From Rubrobacter xylanophilus (GTDB lineage Bacteria > Actinomycetota > Rubrobacteria > Rubrobacterales > Rubrobacteraceae), in NCBI RefSeq assembly GCF_007164525.1, contig NZ_AP019791.1, forward strand, positions 496,001 to 560,000: DNA of 64,000 nt, in the 5' to 3' direction. The notes under the pieces were generated by a model. It had not been told where the DNA came from and searched no databases. It worked only from the letters and a program-made list of their open reading frames with translations. Shown in pieces: positions 16,208 through 24,414 of this stretch. How positions within the stretch are numbered: the stretch's first letter is position 1; each line of letters opens with the position of its first letter. Both the position numbers and the translations under genes were made by a program.

Positions 16208-17383
16208 TTGAGCAGGGTTTTGGGAAAAGGCGTGGACCGGCGGGCGATGGCCGCCCTCTCCGCCGGGCATCTCTTCACCGACGTGAACCAGGGGGCGGTG
16301 GCGGCGATCATCCCGTTTCTGGTCTCGGAGCGGGGGATCTCGCTCGCTGCCGCCGGGGCGCTGGTTCTGGCTTCCACGGTGAGCTCCTCGGTGGTCCAGC
16401 CGCTCTTCGGCGTGCTCTCGGACCGGCGCCCACTGCCGGCGCTGATGCCGCTCGGGGTGCTGGTCGCCGGGCTCGGCATGGCCCTCGTGGGCGTCGCGCC
16501 GGGCTACGCGGCGATCTTCGCGTGCACCGTGCTGAGCGGCGTCGGGGTGGCGGCCTTCCACCCGGAGTCCGCCCGGTTCGCCAACTACGTCTCCGGCTCC
16601 CGCCGGGCGCGGGGGATGAGCCTCTTCTCCGTGGGGGGCAACGCGGGTTTCGCCCTCGGACCGGTACTGACCACCCCGCTGGTGCTGCTCTTCGGGCTTC
16701 CCGGGACCCTCTTTTTGGCCCTTCCGGCCGCGGCGATGGCCGCGATCCTGATGCACGAGCTGCCGCGCCTGCGGGGCTTTCGCCCGGAGGAGGGAGTCCC
16801 GGCGGAGGGCGGAGGAGAGGCCGCCTCCGGGGACCGCTGGGGACCGTTCGCCCTCATGGCGGGCGTGGTGGTGTTGAGGTCGCTCATATACTTCGGGCTC
16901 GTGGCCTTCGTGGCCTCCTACTACGTGCGGGTTCTCGGGACCTCCGAGGCCTGGGGCAACACCGCGCTCGCGACGCTCACCGGAGCCGGGGCCGTGGGAA
17001 CGCTGGTTCTCGGGCCGCTCGCGGACCGTTTCGGGCGGCGGACGGTGCTTGCGGGCTCGATGCTCCTCCTGGGGCCGGTGCTCTTCGCCTTCGCCCACGC
17101 CGGGCCGCTCTCCGGGATGGTCCTGCTGGCGCTCGCCGGAGCCGCCATAGTCGGCACCTTCGGGGTGACCGTGGTGATGGGACAGGAGTACCTGCCACGC
17201 AGCATAGGGCTCGCCGCCGGGGTGACCATGGGGCTCTCCATCGGGCTCGGTGGTGCCGGAGCACCGGTGCTGGGCTACGTGGCCGACCTCTACGGGCTGC
17301 ACGCGACCATGCTCCTCATCTCCGGGCTGCCGCTGCTGGCGCTGCTGCTCGCCCTGGCCCTGCCGGAAGGGAAGCGGGTGTGA
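16208..17383 (+). CDS. MFS exporter, fosmidomycin-resistance (Fsr) type
   Basis: 391 aa from TTG 16208, 8 nt after GGGAGG; an ATG at 16163 inside the sppA end is less likely. Twelve hydrophobic segments are visible. The opening SAGHLFTDVNQGAVAAIIPF and the block AAFHPESARFANYVSGS followed by FSVGGNAGFALGP are diagnostic for the Fsr group, which exports fosmidomycin and related compounds. The natural substrate here is unknown. It lies in a run of membrane functions with SppA and the MMPL protein. Confidence 0.87.
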   Translation: MSRVLGKGVDRRAMAALSAGHLFTDVNQGAVAAIIPFLVSERGISLAAAGALVLASTVSSSVVQPLFGVLSDRRPLPALMPLGVLVAGLGMALVGVAPGYAAIFACTVLSGVGVAAFHPESARFANYVSGSRRARGMSLFSVGGNAGFALGPVLTTPLVLLFGLPGTLFLALPAAAMAAILMHELPRLRGFRPEEGVPAEGGGEAASGDRWGPFALMAGVVVLRSLIYFGLVAFVASYYVRVLGTSEAWGNTALATLTGAGAVGTLVLGPLADRFGRRTVLAGSMLLLGPVLFAFAHAGPLSGMVLLALAGAAIVGTFGVTVVMGQEYLPRSIGLAAGVTMGLSIGLGGAGAPVLGYVADLYGLHATMLLISGLPLLALLLALALPEGKRV

Positions 17384-17427
17384 GAGCTACCGCAGCGGCG
17401 GCGCCGAACGCGGCTAAGATGTGCCGC

Positions 17428-17466
17428 ATGGCGTCGCATCCGAGGAGAACCCCGGGCGGAAGATGA
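17428..17466 (+). CDS. 12-codon upstream ORF overlapping the MMPL start
   Basis: ATG 17428 opens a 12-residue frame (MASHPRRTPGGR) whose TGA (17464-17466) overlaps the ATG of the MMPL gene as ATGA. TAAGAT at 17415-17420 puts the predicted transcription start at about 17427, making the mini-ORF leaderless. It is one of three such arrangements in this window, with 30305 and 46422. Confidence 0.4.
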   Translation: MASHPRRTPGGR

Positions 17467-19907
17467 GGATTTTCCACCGCCTGGGGAGCTTCGATTACCG
17501 CTGGCGGTGGCCGATACTCGCCCTGTGGGCGCTGCTGATCTCCGCCGGGGCCTTCTTCGCGCCGCGCATCGGGAGCGAGCTGGAGGGGGGAGGCTTCGAC
17601 GGCGCGGGGACCGAGGCCGAGCGGGTTCAGGACCTCATGGTGGAGGAGTTCGGAGCCTCACCAGCGACCCTCACCATCGTCTTCGACGGCGAAGGGCTGG
17701 ACGCCCGGAGCGAGGAGTTCCGGCGGGCCGAGCAGGCGGCGCTGGAGCCGCTGCGCGAGATGGAGGAGGTCCGGTACGTCTCCACCTACGCCACCACCAG
17801 AGATCCGCGCTTCATCTCCGAGGACGGGGAGGAGACGTACGCGGTGGTGGCCTTCGACGTCTCCATCGACAAAACCCAGGATCTGGTCGACGAGGTGCGG
17901 CGGAAGGTCCGCTCCGACCGGCTCGAGACCTACGTGACCGGGGCTCCGGCGGTCTACCAGGACATCCAGACCGCCAGCAACGAGGACATCCGGAAGGCCG
18001 AAAAGTACGCCTTCCCGCTGGCGGTGCTCATCCTGATCTTCGCCTTCGGCACGGTGGTCGCCGCCGGGGTGCCGGTGCTCATCGGGGGGGCGAGCGTGCT
18101 CTCGACCTTCGCGGTGCTCTACTTCGTGGCCGGCTCCTACGACATGTCCATCTTCGTGCTCACGATCTCCACGATGCTGGGGCTGGGGCTGGGGATAGAC
18201 TACGCCCTCTTCGCGGTGAGCCGTTTCCGGGAGGAGCTCGAGGACTACCCGGTGGAGGAGGCGGTCGCGCGTACGGTGGCCACGGCGGGACGTTCGATCT
18301 TCTTCTCCGGGATGGCGGTCCTGATCGGGCTCTCCGGGCTGTTGTTCTTCCCGTTCATGTTCATGCGTTCCATCGGGCTGGCCGGGGTGATGGTGGTGTT
18401 CGTCTCGGTTCTGGCGGCCCTGACGCTGCTGCCGGCGTTCGTGGGCGTGCTGGGCCACCGGGTGAACGCCCTCTCGATCCGGCGGCACAGAGGGGCGCCG
18501 GGAACCCGCTTCTGGAGCCGGAGCGCGGAGCTCGTGATGCGCCGGCCGGTCGTCGTGATCCTGGGCGTGGGCGTCTTGCTGGGGACACTGCTCTACCCGG
18601 CGCTGCATATGGACCTGGCGGTCCCGGAGGCGAGCGTCCTGCCCAAGAAGTACGAGTCGCGCGCCGGAGACGACATCCTGAGGCGGCAGTTCGACTACCA
18701 GGCCCTGAACCCCATGCAGGTGGTGGCGCAGGTGCCCCACGACCCGCTGAGCGCGGAGGGCCTGGCCGACGTGAAGGAGCTCGGGGAGCGGCTTGAGGCG
18801 ACGGGCGAGGTGAGGGAGCTCACGAGCATCTACACCGTCGGGGAGCGGGCGGCGCAGCGTTACGCCCGGCAGGTTTCGGAAGCCCGGGAGAGCGCCCGGG
18901 AGCGGGCGGACCGGCAGGTTGAGCGGGTGGTGGACGCCCGGCTCTCAGAACTCCGGTCGCAACTCGGGTTCGTCCCGGCGGGCGCGGAGGAGAGGATCCG
19001 GGAGGAGGCCCAAAGAAGGGCGCAGGCGGAGCTCGAGCGCCGGCTGCCCGACCTGCCCGAGGGGGTCTCCGCCGAGCGGGTCACCCCGGAGGGGGTTGCG
19101 AACTTCCTCGAGCTCCCCGCCGCCCGCGACTCGGAGCGGCTCCGGGAGGCGATCGACTCGTTCGTCGCGGGTGACCGGGCGCTCATCCAGGTGGTGGGCA
19201 GGGACGACCCGTACTCCGAGGAGGCCTACGCGGCGGTCGAGGAGCTGCGCTCGGTCGAGCCCCCGCAAGGGACGAGCTTCCTGGTGGGCGGGCTCTCCGC
19301 CGGACAGCGGGACTTCATAGCGAGCCTCTACGGCAAGGCCCCCTACGTCGTGGGGTTCGTACTCGGGGTGACCTATCTGATCCTGCTCTTCACCTTCCGC
19401 TCGGTGTTCATCCCGCTCAAGGCGGTGATCGTGAACATCCTGAGCCTGACGGCGAGCTTCGGCGCTATGGTCTTCGTCTTTCAGGACGGACACCTCTCGG
19501 GTCTGCTCAACTTCACCCCTCTGGGCTTCGTGGACGCCACGCTGCCCATCCTGATGTTCTGCACCATCTTCGGGGTCTCGATGGACTACGAGGTGTTTCT
19601 GCTGTCCAGGATCCGGGAGGCCTACGAGAACGGCGACTCCAACGCCGCGAGCGTGGCCAAGGGCCTCACCTCGACGGCCGGGATCATCACCTCGGCGGCT
19701 GCGATCATCATCGCGGTCACCGGGGCCTTCGCCTTCACCGGGATCGTGCTGATCAAAGCCGTCGGCCTCGGCCTCGCCGTCGCCGTCTTCGTGGACGCCA
19801 CGATCATCCGGGTGCTGCTGGTGCCGGCAACCATGCGTATCCTCGGCGACTGGAACTGGTGGCCCGGCGGCCGTAGGACCACCTTCCATCCCGGCGGCAA
19901 GGACTGA
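17463..19907 (+). CDS. MMPL/RND-family membrane transporter
   Basis: 814 aa with two homologous halves of about six helices. Each half carries the proton-relay signature: GLGIDYALFAVSRFREE in the first and FGVSMDYEVFLLSRIREA in the second. The first external loop lies between helices 1 and 2. The second loop contains a long Arg/Glu-rich coiled segment (about residues 465-525). MMPL proteins export lipids or hydrophobic compounds across the cytoplasmic membrane using the proton gradient. ATG 17463 fits the usual N-terminus (MRIFHRLGSFDYRWRWPI). A Fur-type regulator gene and its operator follow immediately. Confidence 0.88.
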   Translation: MRIFHRLGSFDYRWRWPILALWALLISAGAFFAPRIGSELEGGGFDGAGTEAERVQDLMVEEFGASPATLTIVFDGEGLDARSEEFRRAEQAALEPLREMEEVRYVSTYATTRDPRFISEDGEETYAVVAFDVSIDKTQDLVDEVRRKVRSDRLETYVTGAPAVYQDIQTASNEDIRKAEKYAFPLAVLILIFAFGTVVAAGVPVLIGGASVLSTFAVLYFVAGSYDMSIFVLTISTMLGLGLGIDYALFAVSRFREELEDYPVEEAVARTVATAGRSIFFSGMAVLIGLSGLLFFPFMFMRSIGLAGVMVVFVSVLAALTLLPAFVGVLGHRVNALSIRRHRGAPGTRFWSRSAELVMRRPVVVILGVGVLLGTLLYPALHMDLAVPEASVLPKKYESRAGDDILRRQFDYQALNPMQVVAQVPHDPLSAEGLADVKELGERLEATGEVRELTSIYTVGERAAQRYARQVSEARESARERADRQVERVVDARLSELRSQLGFVPAGAEERIREEAQRRAQAELERRLPDLPEGVSAERVTPEGVANFLELPAARDSERLREAIDSFVAGDRALIQVVGRDDPYSEEAYAAVEELRSVEPPQGTSFLVGGLSAGQRDFIASLYGKAPYVVGFVLGVTYLILLFTFRSVFIPLKAVIVNILSLTASFGAMVFVFQDGHLSGLLNFTPLGFVDATLPILMFCTIFGVSMDYEVFLLSRIREAYENGDSNAASVAKGLTSTAGIITSAAAIIIAVTGAFAFTGIVLIKAVGLGLAVAVFVDATIIRVLLVPATMRILGDWNWWPGGRRTTFHPGGKD

Positions 19908-19910
19908 TCC

Positions 19911-19949
19911 GTATCAATTCTTGATACTGGTCGGAGAGAGGGCTACACT
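19911..19949 (+). promoter_or_regulatory. Promoter with overlapping Fur-type inverted-repeat operator
   Basis: GTATCAA (19911-19917) and TTGATAC (19921-19927) form a perfect 7-bp inverted repeat around TTC. The second arm contains TTGATA (19921-19926), which with a 17-nt spacer and TACACT (19944-19949) makes a good promoter for the Fur gene at 19961. A repressor on the palindrome would cover the -35 element, indicating autoregulation. Transcription would begin at about 19956, only about 5 nt before the ATG. Confidence 0.65.
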
Positions 19950-19960
19950 TTAGCGCAGGG

Positions 19961-20380
19961 ATGATGGAGTTCGAGCAGATCCTGCGGAGCCGGGGCTACC
20001 GGCTGACGAACCAGCGGCGGGTGATCGTCCGGGAGCTGGAGGGCGAGCGGCACCTGTCGGCGGAGGAGATCTACGACCGGGTGAAGGAGGAGCATCCGGA
20101 GCTGGGGCTCTCGACGGTCTACCGGACGCTGGATCTTTTGCACGAGCTAGGGATCGTACGCAAGGAGGACTTCGGCGAGGGGTACTCGCGCTACGAGCTG
20201 GCGACGGAGCGGATGCACCACCACGCCCGCTGCCGGCGGTGCGGGAAGGTCATAGAGTTCAACGAGGAGCTCATGGAGTACCTGACGCTGCAGGTCGAGC
20301 GGGAGACCGGCTTCGTCACGGACTCCTACGAGATCACGCTGCACGGCCTCTGCCGGGAGTGCGCCGCGGCGTCCTCTTAG
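19961..20380 (+). CDS. Fur-family transcriptional regulator (second copy)
   Basis: 139 aa. DNA-binding winged helix in residues 1-80 (GYRLTNQRRVIVREL, then GLSTVYRTLDLLHELGI). A His-rich hinge reads RMHHHARCRRCGKVIEF, and the second zinc Cys pair is GLCRECA. This spacing suits Fur, Zur or PerR subgroups. It is probably autoregulated through the palindrome overlapping its -35 element, and the mRNA is almost leaderless. Its position after the MMPL gene hints that metal or envelope stress responses are linked, but the target set is unknown. Confidence 0.88.
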   Translation: MMEFEQILRSRGYRLTNQRRVIVRELEGERHLSAEEIYDRVKEEHPELGLSTVYRTLDLLHELGIVRKEDFGEGYSRYELATERMHHHARCRRCGKVIEFNEELMEYLTLQVERETGFVTDSYEITLHGLCRECAAASS

Positions 20381-20389
20381 GGACGGGGC

Positions 20390-21145
20390 TCACACCTCCA
20401 GGGTCATCCCGTCCCTCGCGACCGCCACCTCGCCGTCGAACCCGGCGGCTCGCACCCGTTCTGGAAGCTCCGGGGTGTCCACCTTCGGATAGAGATGGGT
20501 CAGAACCAGCCGCCGGACGCCCGCTTCCCTGGCTGCGGTGGCGGCACCGGAGGGGGTGAGGTGTCCCTCCACCGGGGATTCGTCCGGGAAGGAGCACTCC
20601 GTTAGCAGGGTGTGGGCCCCGCGGGCCAGTGCGACGACGGGCTCTCCGTAGGAGGTGTCACCGGTGTAGACGAAGTCTCCGCGGTCGCCCGCGAGCCGGT
20701 ATCCGACGCTCTCGGGTCGGTGGGGCACCGGACCCCAGGAGAGCGGGCCTCCCGGGAGCTCCAGATGGCCGCCGCCGTGGGGGAGCTCGGTGATCCGCAG
20801 GTAATCGCCGGAGATCCACTCTCCCCACGCGCCGCTCAGGGAGTCCCAGAAGGCGGCGAAGGGCTCCGGTCCACAGACGTGCAGCGGCCGGGTGCGCGGG
20901 CTCTCGGAGCCGTATCTGGCGGTGAAGAGCAGCGCGGGGAGATCCACCGTGTGATCCGGATGAAAATGGGTCAGGAAGACCCGGTCCACCTCCAGCGGGT
21001 CGAGTCCGGCGCGCAGCATCCCGCGCAGCGCGCCGGAGCCCAGGTCGAAGACGATCAGCTCCCCGCCGCATTCCACCGCCACGCAGCTCTGGCGGCGCTC
21101 CGGGTTGGGGACCACGGTGCCAGAGCCCACCACCGTCATCCTCAC
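20390..21145 (-). CDS. Metallo-beta-lactamase-fold hydrolase, RNase Z-like
   Basis: 251 aa from GTG 21145. The zinc motif THFHPDHTVDLP is present, with further ligands in YTGDTSYG and the histidine in LTHLYPK. The opening VVGSGTVVPNPERRQS and the overall layout resemble the RNase Z/arylsulfatase branch of small MBL proteins, but the exosite of true tRNase Z is not evident. The start overlaps the stop of the upstream phosphatase gene as GTGA, so the two are translationally coupled. Substrate unknown. Confidence 0.85.
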   Translation of the reverse strand: MRMTVVGSGTVVPNPERRQSCVAVECGGELIVFDLGSGALRGMLRAGLDPLEVDRVFLTHFHPDHTVDLPALLFTARYGSESPRTRPLHVCGPEPFAAFWDSLSGAWGEWISGDYLRITELPHGGGHLELPGGPLSWGPVPHRPESVGYRLAGDRGDFVYTGDTSYGEPVVALARGAHTLLTECSFPDESPVEGHLTPSGAATAAREAGVRRLVLTHLYPKVDTPELPERVRAAGFDGEVAVARDGMTLEV

Positions 21146-21765
21146 GTTCTCCTCTCCTCCTTCCCTTCGCGCGCGAACGCCCAGGCCAGGCCGGCGGCGC
21201 CCAGCAGCGCCCCGCCGACGACGTCCGAGAACCAGTGCACCCCGAGGTAGACCCGGGTGGCCGCCATCCCAGCGAGCAGGAAGCCCGCGGCGAGGAGCGC
21301 CGGCAGGCTTCCGGGCCTGAGAGCTGCCGCCGCCCCGGCGACGAGCGTGAGCCGCAGCATGTGCCCGCTCGGGTAGGGATACGGGTAGTCCACCTCCACT
21401 ATGGGGGAGGGATCCGTCGAACGGCTTATGTCCTCCGGTATGGGGGGCACCGGAAGGAAGAACTTCATAGCCACCTCCAGAACCCCAGTGGCCGCGAAGG
21501 CCACGACGAGCCGCCAGGCCGCTCGCCGCCGGCCCTGCCGGAGCAGCGCGGCGCACACGACGAGCAGCGCCGCCGCCGTGACCTCTATGTCCCCGAGCCA
21601 GGAGAGGGCCCTCCCGGCGGCGTCGAACGCCTGCGGCGTCCTGCGCTGGGCCAGCTCCACGAGCCACAGGTCGAGCGGCAGGAGCAGGCCAGCCCCCGCC
21701 AGCGCGGAGAAGGCGGCGAAGGCCGCGAAGAGCGACAGAGGTGTACGCGGGATCCTGCTCCTCAT
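21142..21765 (-). CDS. PAP2-family membrane phosphatase
   Basis: 207 aa from ATG 21765. Five or six hydrophobic helices and the PAP2 active site are visible: a Lys/Arg-containing first motif (KFFLPVPPIPEDISR), PSGH in YPYPSGHMLRL, and the third motif RVYLGVHWFSDV whose His is catalytic. It would dephosphorylate a lipid phosphate or undecaprenyl diphosphate. The longer frame that begins at 21828 would start inside the preceding terminator loop and is rejected. Coupled to the MBL hydrolase downstream. Confidence 0.85.
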   Translation of the reverse strand: MRSRIPRTPLSLFAAFAAFSALAGAGLLLPLDLWLVELAQRRTPQAFDAAGRALSWLGDIEVTAAALLVVCAALLRQGRRRAAWRLVVAFAATGVLEVAMKFFLPVPPIPEDISRSTDPSPIVEVDYPYPYPSGHMLRLTLVAGAAAALRPGSLPALLAAGFLLAGMAATRVYLGVHWFSDVVGGALLGAAGLAWAFAREGKEERRT

Positions 21766-21810
21766 GCGGTGCACCCGGAAGACTCTAGCAGAAAGCTTGA
21801 ACGAGAGAGA

Positions 21811-21838
21811 CGCCCCGGGTATGTACACACCCGGGGCG
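21811..21838 (-). terminator. Terminator of the sigma factor gene
   Basis: A perfect 10-bp stem pairs CGCCCCGGGT (21811-21820) with ACCCGGGGCG (21829-21838) around an 8-nt loop. It lies 27 nt beyond the sigma stop and on the minus strand is followed by TCTCTCTCGTTC, a pyrimidine-rich tail. Confidence 0.7.
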
Positions 21839-21864
21839 CTCCTATGGAGGGGGGAGTGGCGGTC

Positions 21865-22749
21865 TCAGGCCACCGCGTTGCGGAGCACCCTGCCGTGCTC
21901 GCCGCTCTTCAGGATCCGCTCCGCCTCCCGCTGGAGCTGCCGCACCCGCTCCCGGGAGATCTTCAGCTCGTCCCCCAGCTCGGCCAGCGTCGCGGGCTCC
22001 CGGTCGTCCAGCCCGTAGCGCCGGACCAGCACGTAGCGCGCCCGCTCCGGGAGCCGCTCGATCGCCTCCTTCAGCTGGTTCGTCTCCAGCTCCTTGAGCA
22101 CCGTGTCGGGGGTGTCGGAGCTCCGCTCGTCCTCGATGAAGTCCCCGAGCTCCGAGGCCGACTCCTCGCTGGAGACCGGCTGGTCCAGGCTGGTGGCATC
22201 GGGCATCGCGCTGATGGTCATCCGGACGTCCTCTACGTCCCACTCCAGCCTGCGGGCTATCTCCTCGTCGGTGGGCTCCCGCTCGAGCTCGATAGAGAGC
22301 TCGTTGTAGGTCCGGCTGACCTTGCGGATCTTCTCGGTCATGTGAACCGGTACCCTTATCGTGCGGCCCTTGTCCGCAACCGCCCGCTGTACCGCCTGAC
22401 GGATCCACCAGGTGGCGTAGGTGGAGAAGCGGAAGCCCCTCTCGGGGTCGAACTTCTCAACCGCCTTCATCAGCCCTATGTTGCCCTCCTGGATGAGATC
22501 CTCAAAGGGCAGCCCGTAGCCGCGGTACTTCTTGGCCACCGAGACGACGAGCCTCAGGTTCTTCTCGATGAGCTTCTGACGGGCCTTCTTGTCCCCGGCC
22601 TTCGCCCTCCTTGAGAGCTCTATCTCCTCCTGGTGCGTCAGAAGCTCTCCCTGCCCGATGTGCGCCAGGTACTTGGCCAGAAGCTCCGGCGTCTCGTTGT
22701 CGCGCCCGGCTCGCCCTCCCTCCGGTCTTCTCGTCAGGTCCGTGGTCAA
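21865..22749 (-). CDS. RNA polymerase sigma factor, sigma-70 group 2
   Basis: 294 aa from TTG 22749 with GGGAGG 4-5 nt upstream. Region 1.2 is at about residues 25-55, region 2 follows ([45 protein letters not shown], the -10 recognition helix), region 3 starts at about 140, and region 4 ends with [17 protein letters not shown] (the -35 helix). Region 1.1 and the primary-factor C-terminus are missing, so this is a non-essential, stress- or phase-related sigma factor rather than the housekeeping one. It is divergent from an RsbRD-type signalling protein. Confidence 0.9.
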   Translation of the reverse strand: MTTDLTRRPEGGRAGRDNETPELLAKYLAHIGQGELLTHQEEIELSRRAKAGDKKARQKLIEKNLRLVVSVAKKYRGYGLPFEDLIQEGNIGLMKAVEKFDPERGFRFSTYATWWIRQAVQRAVADKGRTIRVPVHMTEKIRKVSRTYNELSIELEREPTDEEIARRLEWDVEDVRMTISAMPDATSLDQPVSSEESASELGDFIEDERSSDTPDTVLKELETNQLKEAIERLPERARYVLVRRYGLDDREPATLAELGDELKISRERVRQLQREAERILKSGEHGRVLRNAVA

Positions 22750-22789
22750 TCTCGCCTCCCGGAATCTACCCTATCCGCAGGAAATCAAT

Positions 22790-22834
22790 TTTAGAAACTA
22801 CTCTTGATTATGGCCAGACGACACCGTTTCTAAA
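22790..22834. promoter_or_regulatory. Nine-bp inverted repeat between the sigma factor and the RsbRD-GGDEF gene
   Basis: TTTAGAAAC (22790-22798) and GTTTCTAAA (22826-22834) are perfect inverted copies 27 nt apart in an A/T-rich divergent region. They could be one regulator site for both genes, or paired GTTT-type -35 elements. The plus-strand gene has its own TATACT at 22917-22922. Confidence 0.4.
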
Positions 22835-22932
22835 CCCATTTTCGCGGCTCCTGCCATGGCACCGCACTCGTCCGTATATACGCATGCGGCGGACGAAAAG
22901 TTGCGTCCTGCGGGGTTATACTGCGAAGACGT

Positions 22933-23862
22933 ATGTCCAGTGAGTCCCTCATAGCGGACAGCATCCGGCGGGATCTTCCGGCCATCGTAGCCAGGTGGCG
23001 TGAGGAGCGCGGGGAGACTGCCGGGGACGTGCGGTGGGAGGCGCTCGCCGCGGGGATGGAGGAGTTGGTGGTGGCCTTCACCGAGTTCTTGTGCAGTCCG
23101 GAGCCGGTGGAGACCTTCAGCCGCGGCGGTGCAACCCGGGCGCTGGTCGGGCGCATCGCGCGCTACCAGCGGGGGCTCGGGCGGGACGCGGTGGGCGTCA
23201 TCGAGGACTTCATGGTCCTCCGGCGCTGCGTGTGGCGGTCGGTGGAGCGGCGGGTGGACCTCGGCCGGCTCGGCGGGGGCGAGGTGGCCCGGTTTTTCGT
23301 CAAGCTGATGCAGGCTTCGGACTGGGTCACGGAGAAGGGACTCGAGGCCTTCGACGCCCTGGTGCAGGAGGAGATGGAGCAGGAACTCGGCCGGGCGCAG
23401 GCCACTGACCTGGTGACCGGGCTGCCCGACAGGGATCTCTTCCACCGCGTACTGCTGCCGCGGGCCATCGCCGGGCACGAAAGGCTCTCGCTCGCGGTCT
23501 TCGACGTCGCCGACTTCACCGAGACGGTCGCCCGGGGACGGGTCGACGACGCCCGGCGCATCCTGTACCGGCTCTCCGAGACGGTCCGGGAGGAGGCGCC
23601 GGAGGGAGCGGTGTGTGCCCGGTTCGGGGACGATGAGATCTCGGCGCTTTTGCCCGGGGTGGGGGCCGAGACCGCCTACCAGATGGCCGAGCGGGTACTG
23701 CGGCGGCTCGCCGCCGAGCACGGCAGCTTCGAGGTGGACGTCGGGGTCGCCGAGTATCCGGCCCACGCCTCCGGACCCGGAGACCTCGTCTCTGAGACCC
23801 TGCGGGCGCTCGGTACGGCCAAGCGGCTCGGGGGGAGCGGCATCGTGGTCGCCAGACAGTGA
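22933..23862 (+). CDS. RsbRD-N-like sensor fused to a degenerate GGDEF domain
   Basis: 309 aa. Residues about 5-155 resemble the RsbRD/RsbT co-antagonist N-terminal domain (helical, with a VARFFVKLMQASDWV-type segment). Residues about 165-309 follow the diguanylate cyclase fold (DLVTGLPDRDLF, then a domain end), but the catalytic GGDEF loop reads FGDDE. Synthesis of cyclic di-GMP is therefore doubtful and a binding or scaffold role more likely. TATACT at 22917-22922 sits 10 nt before the ATG, so the transcript is almost leaderless. Divergence from a sigma factor suggests a stress-signalling pair. Confidence 0.75.
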   Translation: MSSESLIADSIRRDLPAIVARWREERGETAGDVRWEALAAGMEELVVAFTEFLCSPEPVETFSRGGATRALVGRIARYQRGLGRDAVGVIEDFMVLRRCVWRSVERRVDLGRLGGGEVARFFVKLMQASDWVTEKGLEAFDALVQEEMEQELGRAQATDLVTGLPDRDLFHRVLLPRAIAGHERLSLAVFDVADFTETVARGRVDDARRILYRLSETVREEAPEGAVCARFGDDEISALLPGVGAETAYQMAERVLRRLAAEHGSFEVDVGVAEYPAHASGPGDLVSETLRALGTAKRLGGSGIVVARQ

Positions 23863-23881
23863 GGGGAGGTGGCTTCAGCAA

Positions 23882-24196
23882 GTGATAGCCGTGGCCAACA
23901 GGTTGCCCGTGCGGGAGGGCGCGGCGGACCGGATCGTGGAGATGTTCTCGTCCGGTCGGGGGGCGGTGCAGGAGTTCCCCGGCTTCGTCGCGATGGAGGT
24001 GCTCAAGGCCGAGGACGCGAGCGAAGTGCTCGTGGTCACCTGGTGGGAGGACCGGGCTTCCTTCGACGCCTGGGTGGGGAGCGACGCCTTCAAGAGGGCT
24101 CACGGCCGGGGAGGCGGTGGGGAGCTCCTGCGCGGGCACCCGCAGATGACCGTCTATGAGGTTGCGCTGGAGCGCGACCGGCGGCGTGTTCCCTGA
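23882..24196 (+). CDS. Antibiotic-biosynthesis-monooxygenase-fold protein, IsdG/HmoB-like
   Basis: 104 aa from GTG 23882 after GGGGAGG (23863-23869). The dimeric ferredoxin-like fold is recognisable by the N-terminal VIAVANRLPVREG and by VVTWWEDRASFDAWVGSDAF followed by KRAH. The Asn of NRL, the Trp and the His match the catalytic triad positions of heme-degrading IsdG-type enzymes, so oxygenative heme cleavage to release iron is plausible. Plain ABM proteins with other roles share the fold. It lies 19 nt after the RsbRD-GGDEF gene. Confidence 0.78.
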   Translation: MIAVANRLPVREGAADRIVEMFSSGRGAVQEFPGFVAMEVLKAEDASEVLVVTWWEDRASFDAWVGSDAFKRAHGRGGGGELLRGHPQMTVYEVALERDRRRVP

Positions 24197-24200
24197 AGGG

Positions 24201-24344
24201 CTACGCCAGGGTGACGATCTGCGCCGAGGAGTGTTCGCCCTTCGGGGAGGGCTCGTACTCTCCCTTGCCGAGGACGGCGAACGTCATGGCGAACAGAAAG
24301 ATCAGTATGGCGACCAGAATCCCGTATGCCAGCCGTTCGCGCAA
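24201..24344 (-). CDS. 47-residue single-pass membrane protein
   Basis: A TTG at 24344 lies 5 nt after GAGGAG and opens a 47-codon frame. It has a basic start (LRERLAYG), one helix (ILVAILIFLFAMTFAVLG) and a hydrophilic, Glu/Ser-containing tail predicted outside. The size resembles small subunits of respiratory complexes, but nothing beyond topology supports that. Convergent with the monooxygenase gene (4-nt gap) and divergent from the Crp regulator. Confidence 0.5.
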   Translation of the reverse strand: MRERLAYGILVAILIFLFAMTFAVLGKGEYEPSPKGEHSSAQIVTLA

Positions 24345-24414
24345 TCTCGCTCCTCTCTGCTCCCGACCTGCCAGCAGCATTCTATCGCAGTTTGTCCCCA
24401 CGTTCTGCGGGCGG

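Noticed and set aside
14491-16479. A 662-codon open frame on the minus strand opposite sppA and the MFS gene
   Set aside because: It is rich in Arg, Pro, Gly and His with no motif. The plus strand encodes clear SppA and Fsr proteins; long antisense frames are expected at 70% G+C.
21142-21828. ATG 21828 as start of the PAP2 gene
   Set aside because: It falls in the loop of the perfect 10-bp terminator of the sigma gene; ATG 21765 gives the normal N-terminus.
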